In this document: piece after piece, positions 54,976 through 64,000 of the stretch
Position numbering within the stretch: the first letter of the stretch is position 1
Layout: every line of letters starts with the position of its first letter
DNA from: Rhytidiadelphus loreus
Lineage: Eukaryota > Streptophyta > Bryopsida > Hypnales > Hylocomiaceae
Direction of reading: 5' to 3'
Assembly: GCA_947034895.1 (NCBI GenBank)
Contig: OX344762.1
Span: 43,876,760-43,940,759, forward strand
DNA length: 64,000 nucleotides
The notes under the pieces: model-generated
What the model was told of the DNA's origin: nothing
The model's input: only the letters and a program-made list of their open reading frames with translations
Database searches by the model: none
Program-made: the position numbers and the translations under genes

Positions 54976-56238
54976 TTAGCCAATGTGAGGACAAAGTTCC
55001 GAAGCATCGTGAGAAGACCGGACATTAAACTTCTTGGCGACCCAGAACTCTCCTGTCACAGTCAGTGCATAAACATAGCAAATCCCATTCAAAACATAAA
55101 TCGCCAACTCCAGCAACGCCGAGTGTTTACTTTTGCCCAAGACCAACGTCTGCAATGTGCTCGCGGTATACAACAACGTGAGAAGGAAGAGCACCACAGG
55201 GAAGTACAGCCGGACATGATACTCCAAGTGCTTGGCCATGCTGACGATGAAACTGATCAAGATCGCTGCAAAACACATCGAACTCAAGGCGACGCACCAG
55301 GACAGATGCGAAGAGAACACGGCAAACCGACCCTCCACTTTCTGGCATTCCTCCAGAAACTTCTCCTGGTCCTCGCCGTCCAAATGCAGCACCAGCGGCT
55401 TGTGCAGAAAACTGGAGAAGTGGTGCAATGCCACTTTCATGAGCAGCAGCAAGTTGAGCACCAAGCAGATGGCTTCGACTGGACTCACGTGAAGGCCTTC
55501 TGCAGCACGAAATATGACCGCGTAGATGTAGCCAATTGCTTGGATCGCCGAGAGCACCACGCCCAGTCGGGAATGGCCATGAAGCTTCTTCAGATTCTCG
55601 TAAGTCGGCAACACATTGGCTCGCAGCAAAGCCTCCTTGCCTTCCAGCGAGAGAGGGATGAAATTCACGAGCTCGTCTTTGAACTTGCCGATCACGATTG
55701 CGCTGGAGAAGTCGCGCACTTCGATGTCACCAGCATAGATGCTTTCCATACCTCGCAGCTTCTCGTAAATCGGTTGTGACAAAGCATTGATGATCACGTC
55801 GCTGGGCACGATGATTTTCACCACGCATTGGCCCCAAGGGTAGCATGCTGGAATCAATGGCTTGCCAAGCCTGGACAGCATTCTCAAGTAATCCACAGCG
55901 TCATCGGCCACCCCCCAGAAGCTTATGAAAGGATTTAAAGCGCCCAACACAAAGATGATCAGCGTGTCCACCTTCCCAGCAGCTGTGTGCTTGTACCGGC
56001 CCCACGAATCTAATCCCAAAGCCAGCAACGTCACAATGCAGCCCCAAACCGTGGTCACTAAGCGTCGGGAGCACATCACGCGGTGGGATTCGTAGTGGTC
56101 AGTTCTCAGTGTACCATTTTCGAACCTCGTTTGAGCAGACACAGTTGACAGGAGCGCAGCTACGGTCAGCAGATGCACAATTTTTACCTTGGCACGATGA
56201 CACATCTTCCACAGGAGCTCAAAACCAGAATTCTCCAT
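54976..56238 (-). CDS. Intronless 420-residue multi-pass membrane protein, unrecognised family
   Basis: A single long open frame starts MENSGFELLWK. A hydrophobic stretch at about residues 18-36 ending STVSA fits a cleavable signal peptide. Further hydrophobic segments lie near 60-78, 91-110, 226-244 (VVLSAIQAIGYIYAVIF), 253-274, 312-334, 343-363 and 374-395, so about seven membrane spans. A soluble loop at about 112-222 contains PSDVIINALSQPIYEKL. An acidic Glu/Lys stretch (GEDQEKFLEECQKVEG) lies before span 5. GC content is clearly higher than in the flanks. The opposite strand also has a 264-codon frame, but it lacks the hydrophobic pattern and is a shadow. I cannot name the family. The length, composition and signal-peptide-like start support a real gene. 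Confidence 0.75.
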   Translation of the reverse strand: MENSGFELLWKMCHRAKVKIVHLLTVAALLSTVSAQTRFENGTLRTDHYESHRVMCSRRLVTTVWGCIVTLLALGLDSWGRYKHTAAGKVDTLIIFVLGALNPFISFWGVADDAVDYLRMLSRLGKPLIPACYPWGQCVVKIIVPSDVIINALSQPIYEKLRGMESIYAGDIEVRDFSSAIVIGKFKDELVNFIPLSLEGKEALLRANVLPTYENLKKLHGHSRLGVVLSAIQAIGYIYAVIFRAAEGLHVSPVEAICLVLNLLLLMKVALHHFSSFLHKPLVLHLDGEDQEKFLEECQKVEGRFAVFSSHLSWCVALSSMCFAAILISFIVSMAKHLEYHVRLYFPVVLFLLTLLYTASTLQTLVLGKSKHSALLELAIYVLNGICYVYALTVTGEFWVAKKFNVRSSHDASELCPHIG

Positions 56239-58292
56239 AATTAAATTTTGTCCTCATCTCTCAGCTAGTGTCGCATTCGTAATTACATTCGATAACAGAT
56301 ACTTCTCTTGGAGCATAGTTGCCGAATGTCTTGAAATCAGCAACTTCTCACCGAATTTAACCATCTGTTGAAATTAGGGCACTGTTGATCAATCATCGCA
56401 TTGAACCCCATTCTTTCACCATCTCCCCCCTTTGCTCACACTTCTCACTTGCCTTCATAAGATTGATCAGTTTCCACTATCGTTGCTTCCTCAGAAATGA
56501 AACATGGAAAGAACGAATTTCCGAATCAAGCCACCCAAAAACAAACCCTAAAATCAGTTTCTTGAGCCTCGAAGCGCGATTTTCATCAGCCTTGGTTCTT
56601 TTCACCTGTACTGGTTTTCTAAATCGGGAATTGAGTCCGGAACGTGAAAAAACAAGGTCGTGGTAAGTTACACACCGCAAGCTTGAGGTGAAGTTTCCAT
56701 TTCCTCCCATTCGCATCGACGAGAGCGGCGATGTGAAGTTCCGAAAACTGGACATGGACCTCAGACTCTGTTTTTTTCCTTCAGTCACTCAAGGTACATT
56801 GACGGTCTTCCCTGTCAATAATTGCTTGAGAACACGAACTAATCTCAACATGCCAATGACCTAACAATTGCTTTAGTGCCCATAAGACCACTTTTGGGTT
56901 TGACTACGCAAGGTAAATTAACCCATTGTGGACACCTAGGAAATACCCCCAATATGATTTTTTCAGTTTGTAAGATTTTGGCTTCAATGCATATATGTCT
57001 TAGATGACGATAATGGAGTGATTATTGACTTCATTAGGAACTTCCAATTTTTTAGTGTATATTCATTGTAAGAATTGACTTTTTAGACCGTTAGTGTTAG
57101 AAAATGCTATGACTACTTTAGGTGAAAAACATGAGCATGATGGATTCAGATTTTGTTCATTCTAAGGTAGTCTACAGACTCTTTTGGGCCATGATGCATT
57201 GAACACTTCAAAAATTCATAGCAAATTCATATTTTGTCAAAATAAACATCATTTCAATTGTTCTCACTTTTTCTCATACTTATACTAATGTGGGAAAAAA
57301 ATTAAAAAATTTCAACAGCCACATGTGGTCACAATGGGCTATTTTACCTTAACGTGAAAGTAGAATCTTGTTATGAAAAACACATGCCAAGTGACGAGAG
57401 TGGTAAGGGATGTTATTCTTCATAAGGAGACTTTATTTTCATGTTACTCGACATCACCTCAATGGGATGGTTAACAATGAATAAGCAAGTGGTGTAAGGA
57501 TCACTTAGATAAATGTCTACATCTACAAATAGCATTGATAGCATAATCTCACCACTCACTACTTGCAAACAGGATTGTCTACTATCCCTTCAACACCCGT
57601 CTACAACCGCTCTCTTTGAAATTGAAAAGGAAATTTTTACACATTGTTACAATAAATTGATCTCGATAAAAACTGACCTTTGTAGTACCAAAAGTGATCT
57701 ATCTACATCTGAATATTGCTCTCCAAGGAAGCACAATCTAAGATATTGCTTAAAATGCTTCAAGCAATGAGGAAAAACTCTTCCTTACATAAAAGCATCT
57801 TTAAGTACAACAGTTAAATTGAAAGGTTGTTAGTTTCATAATCATGATAGTGTGTTTAGACATGATGAAGAGTATGAAAATACAAGCACAACATTGACAA
57901 GAAGCATTGTTGCAATTTACAATGCATAGGCCTCTCTCTCTCACAAAATTCTAAACTTCAAATCCTCCTCTATCATTGATTGCTTCAAAGAGCACCTCAA
58001 AACCATTGCGCAAGAACCAACAAGAAAAAAAAACCCGTCAAAGTGAAAAAGTAAAAGATCTGAACAATGCACTAACAACTTTGCTACATTGCCCCTTGTT
58101 CATAAGAATGATCTAAAACCTTTATAATCCTTTTAGAATTTCCAACACCAATTGATCAAAGATTACAGAAGGAATGCACAAATGCAATCCACTTCACTTG
58201 AGTTGAAGCCAATTGATTGAATGCAATCATGCCAATTGCTAATGTACATGACCAAGATTGTAAATATTTAAAAAAATAAACTTAAACAAATT
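56239..58292. other. Spacer with a repeat copy, no recognised gene
   Basis: It contains the 5' flank of the membrane-protein gene and copy 2 of the dispersed repeat. The 85-codon plus frame at 57513-57770 has no family and could be decayed exon sequence. Confidence 0.5.
56998..57353. repeat. Dispersed repeat of about 360 bp, copy 2
   Basis: Partner of 53390-53776. It is followed by sequence resembling the 51880-51990 region (ATGCCAA...GAGTGGTRAGGGATGTT), so a longer original unit probably existed. Confidence 0.7.
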
Positions 58293-58686
58293 AGTGTTAC
58301 CAATGATGAATTTATGGAGCTTTACACAATGATCTACAATATTTGTATTGAATGTGATGGATAAGGTAATACTCAATATATATTTCACCAACTAATATAT
58401 AAACCATACAAGGAATTTATTTGAGAATATATAAATTTCATAGTATTTCATGTTCTTGAAGAAAAACAAAGGAAGTTCTTGGTTGGAGGAGCTTGTAATA
58501 AGATGGAAGAATTACAAAGACTTGGTTAATTGGTTGTTTAGTATATTTAGTTTTGTAGGTCAACAAGATTTTTCAATGTGCCTCAAATGTCTATTTATAT
58601 GTGACATTCTATGTGACATTGGTAAGTTGTCGTTTCATAACCTAATATATGTGGGTATGAAGAAAAAAAATGACAAATAGTATAAT

Positions 58687-60771
58687 CACTACAAAAAACC
58701 CTGTCCTAAATGATTGCGCAAGTGACTACAAAATGACTGCGTAGGAGTCATTTAGGACATTTTTGACTAGGAAATGACTGCAGGGCTCCAAGTCATTGTG
58801 GCCACTCAAATGACTCAAAAATGACTTCGGTTATTATCACCATCTCTTACAGTACTTGGATGAAAAAGCTTGTGTCAGGGTCTAAAGTGTCAGAGGGGAT
58901 TTTCGGGCAATGGGGGAAGAAATTGTGGGCAGTTGCCCAATCTAGGCCAAAATTTTGGAACCGCAACATGACGTCAGCAATTTCAGAGTCACGTTCCAAT
59001 CACCATGGAGTCATTGGCAAATTCGAGTATTGCTGACGTGGACATCCGTACATTGCTAACGTCAAAATCACTGTGAAGTCATTATTCAATCATTTTGCAA
59101 TTGTAATGTAGTTTGAGTGTTGTTGATGTGGACATCCACATCAGAGTCACATAGAAGTCATTATGAAGTGATTATATGGGAAGTAGTCACTCAATAGTCA
59201 TATATAAATACATTCAAAATTTTACAACAATACACCATATACAATAATTTTGTATTGCACAATATACCACATACAATTCATCATATACAATACACCATAC
59301 ACAATTCACCATATAGAGTATACCATACACCACATGCCATGCATCATTCCAAAACAACTTAATGTGTGAGTATGAATAGAAGAAATGGTAAGCATTTTAT
59401 AGAAGGAGGATAGTAGTTGGCAAGACAAAGCTTGTGGGATATGTAAAACGCAAGAATTGCATTACAAATAATATTTTGAACCTCATTGAGACATAGTATA
59501 TGAATTTTTTTCAAAAAACTTTGAACTAATGAAGGTTAGAAGATCATTGTCACTTTCACCTCCAAAAATCCGTTTCAAATTTTGAGCCTTAAATAAAAAG
59601 TTATAGACAAATTTGTTGAAAGATTTGAAAAGGATTGACATAGGAAGAGTACTAGACTTTTGAGTAGTTGTTTCACAGTCACACAAAGTCATTTTGTAGT
59701 AGAACTAGAGTGGTAATGTTGTCATTTTGTAGTAGAACCAGAGTGAAAAAATGGGACTTAATAATTACTATTGGGTCTTTTCTAAATACCTTAGTGTATA
59801 TTTATTGAAATTCTTAATATTTCAAATGTAAATCATATGAAGTGTTCAAAACTAGTGCAATAAAAATGGCACACATTTCTAGAAGTATTGGTGGCATATT
59901 TATTGGAATTTAAATAAATCTTAGAAATGGACTCTAAAGAAAAAAATAGTGTACACAAAGAAAGAAAAAGACCAACAACAATGCATCATTTTACAATAAA
60001 ATTAAAAAAACAAAAGAATTCTTGTATTCTAGAAGAAGATGTTTAAAAATAAATGAATAAGATAAACCTAGGGGAAGCACTCCATGTATTTATATTGTTA
60101 GCAAACTACATGTAATAAAGACTTTGGATCTTCTACTTTTTGAATATTGATGCAATGGTCAACAAAATGTATTTTCAATAAGTATTTGAGTTGGACTACA
60201 TGTCAATATGAGTCATTTCCCTTCATTTTTTAATCTTCCTGAAAGTCATATTATATATTATTTGAGGTGAAAGTCATATCATATGTCCAGTTGGTAGTGG
60301 AAATCCACCCTACTTGGCGTTCTGTCATGAGGTAGTCATTTCTGAGTCTCATTCAAGTTACCGGAAGCCGCGTCTTCGAAGTCCTACATTGCATACGTGC
60401 TCTAAATTTTTTAATTCCTGCCCGAAGTCCGCCACAGCGGGCAGCATTACCCAACCAAAATCATAAAGTCATTTTTTACTCACTACAAAGACACGGGGAG
60501 TAGTATTTCATGACTTCGAGTCACTCTTTAATGGCTGAGTAAACCACCGCTACCTTCACGCAATTTCCAATGTAATCTCATTCCCATGGAGAACTAAAAA
60601 TCGTGGATGAAAGTCTACAAAGGGTGCACCCTCGTTTGCGGTTCTGAAAAATGACTTGCAAATGACTGTTCCGATTTGGCTAGTGCAATTATAGAATTCC
60701 AAGTCATTTTTCAGTTGTTCCAGACACATAGTCACGTTTCAGTTATTTAGGATAGGGTTTTTTTTGTAGTG
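58687..60771. mobile_element. CACTA-type element (2.1 kb) inside the cullin pseudogene, AAT duplication
   Basis: The left end CACTACAAAAAACCCTGTCC and the right end, whose complement is CACTACAAAAAAAACCCTAT, are inverted. AAT lies on both sides (58684-58686, 60772-60774). Subterminal regions are filled with short AAATGACT and AGTCATTT units in both directions, as in CACTA elements. There is no transposase. An inner stretch at about 59395-59600 resembles one arm of the foldback at 15720-16375. Confidence 0.93.
59224..59350. repeat. Degenerate ATACACCAT-type repeat
   Basis: Loose tandem units (ATACACCATA, ATACAATTCA, ATACACCACAT) inside the CACTA element. Confidence 0.6.
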
Positions 60772-60980
60772 AATTGAACTTATTGATTGTGAATGTCATG
60801 ATGAGCAAATTGATTGGACTCTAATAAAGAATGTCCTCAAAATTGTGTGGTGAGGTCAAATTGGATAATATAAATTTGCATAAAACAACCTTTGAGAGCA
60901 ATCTACTATAAGTTACGGTTGAATATTATTCAAAGAAGGGAGCTTCAAGGATTGATGAAAATTCATATAAAGTCATGATG

Positions 60981-61216
60981 GTCAATTTTGTTAAAATGGC
61001 GGTATTCCATTAAAATGGCACAAAATGAAACCACTAAAAGAATGAAAACAATGGAAAGATTGTCCGAGGGGAGTAGAAATGCGTGAACTAGAAGTGATTT
61101 GAATGTGCTAGGCATAAAATTGGCACATGTATGACCCTACCGCGGCACACTTATTCTCTTTTGTAGAAGATATTCCATTAAAATGGCGTGCGGAATACCG
61201 CCATTTTAACGAAATT
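60981..61216. mobile_element. Small TIR element (about 235 bp) inside the cullin pseudogene
   Basis: TTTTGTTAAAATGGCGGTAT at the left is mirrored by ATACCGCCATTTTAACGAAA at the right. A second inner pair (ATTCCATTAAAATGGC) occurs at both ends in the same orientation. The element separates two cullin pieces that are adjacent in the protein. A possible TGATG duplication flanks it (60976-60980, 61217-61221), but the exact ends are uncertain. Confidence 0.75.
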
Positions 61217-62090
61217 GATGATTGAGGAGTGCTTGAAGTGCAAAAACGAAAGAGTTCAACACTAGTTGCATGCTAGCATTGAACTTAAAATGCTTGAAGA
61301 AGTTCAACATGAGCTACTCATGCAGTATATAATTGAATTGTTGGGGCAATTACACTCATGTTGTTTTTCTTTGTTCAAAGATGATAAGGCTAATGAGCTC
61401 GCAAGAATTTATTGGATGTTTTCAAAAATTCCTCAAGAACTAGAACTAATGGTAAGAATTGTTAAAGAACATATTAAAAATGAGGGAATAAGGGTAAAAA
61501 AACAACATCATTGGTGCTCAAGATTAGGTTTTTGTGAACAAGGTAATTGGACTACACTAATAAAAAGTACCAACATGTTACTAAACACTTTGAAAATGAT
61601 AATGTTTTCTACAAGGCATTGAATGAAACTTTTAATTGTTTACATTTACAATAAAAGTGTTGTAGGAATTACTAGTATTGAACTTTTAGCAATATTTTGT
61701 GATTATTTATTGTTAAATGAGGACAAAATGACGAGTTAACTGATGAAATTTTTGAAATATGTTAATGATAGGGATGTATTTGTAGAGTATTTAGAAAAAA
61801 CTTAGCAAGAAGGTTATTCTATAGTAATATAGGTGACAATGAGCATGAGCACAACTTCTTGAGCAAGATGAAATATTAGTGGAGAATACAATTCACATAA
61901 ATTATAGAGGGTATGGTGATGGACTATCACAACAGCTTATGTAAGCCAAATGCAATTTCAAGAGTATTTAGTGGAGAATGCAAATTCAAATCTAAACATT
62001 GATTTGAATGTGATTATTTATATGGATATTGGCCAAGTTCCGAGCCAAGTTCATGAAATGATGATGTGTTGTGTTGATGTTGTATCAAAA

Positions 62091-63827
62091 TAAGTCTATT
62101 TAAATGAAACCTAAGCTCTTATGATTGGCCTTACTAAAACAATAGCACCATTTGCAATAAAATACAAGACACAAAGTAAAATTACTAATAAATTTCTGCC
62201 TTAAATAACTCTTTAATTCTCAAAAATCTATTTTTTTCATTAAAATAATACAATTGTAGATTAAATGACACCTCAAACTATTTGCAATAGCAACTATATT
62301 GCACTTGGTGGGCTTCATTTCATGACTTTAATTGCATGGCCTCATGATTCCATGGCCAAGTAGTACTCTCATTTCATGATTTTTGTTGTATGGCCTCATG
62401 ACTCCATGTCCAAGTTGTGTCTAGGTGACTATTCACATTGGATGATCATCCTTGAAATAAAAAATGTCTCAACTATCATTGGTTGCTCATAAAAATTTGT
62501 TATGATTTTTTGAGTCATGAAGGTGTTCCTTCAACTTCAATTTTTAGGTATTTAACAACAAAAAAGTATATCATTTGAATGTCCTTAAGTATTGCCTAAT
62601 TTTAAAGTAAGAACATTTAATCAATACATTGATTTTATCAATTACTCATTGTTGTATTTAATAGATTTGATCAATTTTGATGCAAATTTTGACAACCATT
62701 ATTTTCAAATAATTTCTAAACCTTATTGAATATTGTTACAATTGGTTTAATTATTGTTTTTTTAAACGTGTCTTGATAAAATGCATAATACACATATTTA
62801 ATTCACTTCGTTTTTTCAATATATAAGCAATTCAGAACAATTTTAAACTAGATATAATCGTACACATAATATGAATCTATTAGACTCTTATAACGGTTAT
62901 AATTTGTCACCCTCTATTTGGCCTCTTTCACTTCTTAGTCTAAATTGCATTTAAATTTGTTATGTTTTTTTATTAACAATAAGGCATGATTGCATGCATT
63001 CAAGTTCCATTGAGTTCTTTTCTCCCTATATTGAGGTTTTGGCCCCAATCATTCTTACAACCCCAAGCTAGAAAGGAGTCAAGAACTTTTAATCTCAATT
63101 TTGAGGCTCAAAGTTGTAAGAGTAGGATTAAAACCTCAATTTAAAAAAGAAACAACTCAATGTGATTGCAATCATCCTAACTCAAAGTTGCATGGGTGAG
63201 ACCAAAACCTCAATTGAAAGAGGGTGACAGATGAAGGGTGGGCGTGCATTACCCAATGTGACTAAAGCACATGCAAATATGCCTTATTGTCATTCCACAA
63301 AAAATAGAACCAAAGTTCAAATGAAATCAGAATTGAAGGAGGATTCAAATGAAGTGTGACATTTCCAAAGTTTTAAGATAACTCTAAAGTGCCAAACATT
63401 TGTCTAAAAAACATAATTTCAATCATTTCAATTACTTTGATAAAATTTAGAGTATCCACGTGTCATGCTCAAGAATACGACTGAGAAATCGAAATACTAG
63501 AATAACCAGGAGTGATTTCAGAGTGATTGATGTGAAGAGGGCGACTTTACCAAACTTGACAGTGAAAAGTTTCAAGAAAATGGTGCAAATCATAAGTCGC
63601 TCGTAAGTAATTTTCCATTGTTAGCAATGCAAACTTCTCCTTGACAGTCTTCTCTGGAGATACATCATCCAGAGAAACTAAAGACAAGGACTTACCCTCA
63701 TTATAGCAACGCAAACATATAAATTCTGCAGTAATCTATCGCAGACTTCCTCACCCATACCTTCAGATTCGATAAATTTTCTTCACTTAAGATGCATCAA
63801 GGAGCTCTGCTTCCACGCACAGATTTT
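62091..63827. other. AT-rich spacer, no gene seen
   Basis: Nothing gene-like was found. Short duplicated text occurs at about 62310-62360 and 62362-62420 (TTTCATGA...TGGCCTCATGA.TCCATG.CCAAGT). Confidence 0.5.
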
Positions 63828-63898
63828 TTATTGCATCATTGCGTCCGCAACTTCAACTTCAGCATTAGAGGTAGCAACAGGGTCACGAACTTTTTTTC
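63828..63898 (-). CDS. Possible last exon of a gene extending beyond the right edge
   Basis: The minus strand shows a GATTGTGCAG acceptor followed by an open frame KKVRDPVATSNAEVEVADA and then MMQ with a TAA stop, 71 bp in all. The text looks coding, but no upstream exon was fixed in the last 100 bases and no family is recognised. Confidence 0.3.
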
Positions 63899-64000
63899 CT
63901 GCACAATCAACATCAAGAAAGTGCCATGAAATCCATTCAAGAGAGTGATGCGTTAGTTACACATCAACATACTAACATTTCCGACACCAATCCTTACAAG

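Larger units (their letters stand above)
58293..62090 (+). pseudogene. Cullin (CUL1-like) pseudogene, intron-poor, split by two transposons
   Basis: Cullins are scaffolds of RING ubiquitin ligases. Three plus-strand pieces match CUL1 in order. At 58293-58686: VTNDEFMELYTMIYNICI and LEELVIRWKNYKDLVNWL. At 60772-60980: DEQIDWTLIKNVLKIV and VEYYSKKGASRIDENSY. At 61217-62090: EECLKCKNERVQH, LKMLEEVQHELLMQYI, DDKANELARIYWMFSKIPQE, then LARRLFYSNIGDNEHEHNF, EGMVMDY, FQEYLVENANSNLNIDLN and VHEMMMCCVDVVSK. Stops and frameshifts are frequent. No intron remains between these pieces although plant CUL1 genes have many, so a processed copy is likely. The N-terminus and the neddylation end are missing. 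Confidence 0.85.

Noticed and set aside
54985..55779. 264-codon plus-strand frame opposite the 420-residue membrane gene
   Set aside because: It is shorter than the minus-strand frame, rich in His, Gln and Arg with no domain, and fully antisense to a frame with a signal peptide and regular hydrophobic spans.
57513..57770. 85-codon plus-strand frame upstream of the cullin relic
   Set aside because: It was tested as a possible cullin N-terminus, but the text does not match cullin sequence, so it was left out of the pseudogene.

Overview
This window is nuclear DNA of a land plant. The evidence is a set of spliced genes with GT/AG introns (a 12-oxophytodienoate reductase, CDC48, a DUF1295 reductase-like protein, and the plastid fructokinase-like protein FLN1/PAP6), a Ty1/copia element with the classic plant initiator-Met-tRNA primer site, and many CACTA-type elements. 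Introns are mostly short and the genes sit as GC-richer islands in very AT-rich spacer. A piggyBac relic, a transposon family uncommon in flowering plants, hints at a non-flowering lineage, but I cannot name the species. All exon joins were read by eye from reading frame, family similarity and splice sites; nothing was computed.

Layout. 1-3468 (minus): four exons of an OPR/Old Yellow Enzyme gene, cut by the left window edge. 3469-9306: AT-rich spacer with two CACTA-type MITEs. 9307-19748 (minus): a decayed copia retrotransposon with both LTRs, a primer site and a polypurine tract, broken by three later CACTA-type insertions (11885-15312, 15455-16703, 17371-17583). 20110-20635: a three-unit degenerate tandem repeat. 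20687-26358: a piggyBac domain, with a transposase pseudogene, a MITE inside the unit, an unrecognised GC-rich block and a TTAA-flanked 241-bp MITE. 26629-27099: a doubtful ORF. 28417-33532 (minus): CDC48, ten exons, 814 aa, apparently intact. 35963-38111 (minus): DUF1295 protein, eight exons, 253 aa. 38748-42926: spacer with TIR elements, a G15 run and a minisatellite. 42927-46442 (plus): FLN1, five exons, about 508 aa. 47446-49708 (plus): a spliced open gene joining a Ty3-type Gag-like domain to an RNase H-fold domain that lacks two catalytic acids. 50848-54050: weak coding-like exons. 54976-56238 (minus): an intronless 420-aa multi-pass membrane protein. 58293-62090: an intron-poor cullin pseudogene split by a 2.1-kb CACTA element and a small TIR element. 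63828-63898 (minus): a possible last exon of a gene running off the right edge.

The host genes do not form a pathway. Jasmonate-type oxylipin reduction, AAA+ segregase function, a membrane reductase-like protein and plastid transcription are independent functions. The two most interesting items are the possible domesticated Gag/RNase H gene and the record of nested CACTA insertions, seven of which have exact 3-bp target duplications, three of them sharing an internal foldback module.
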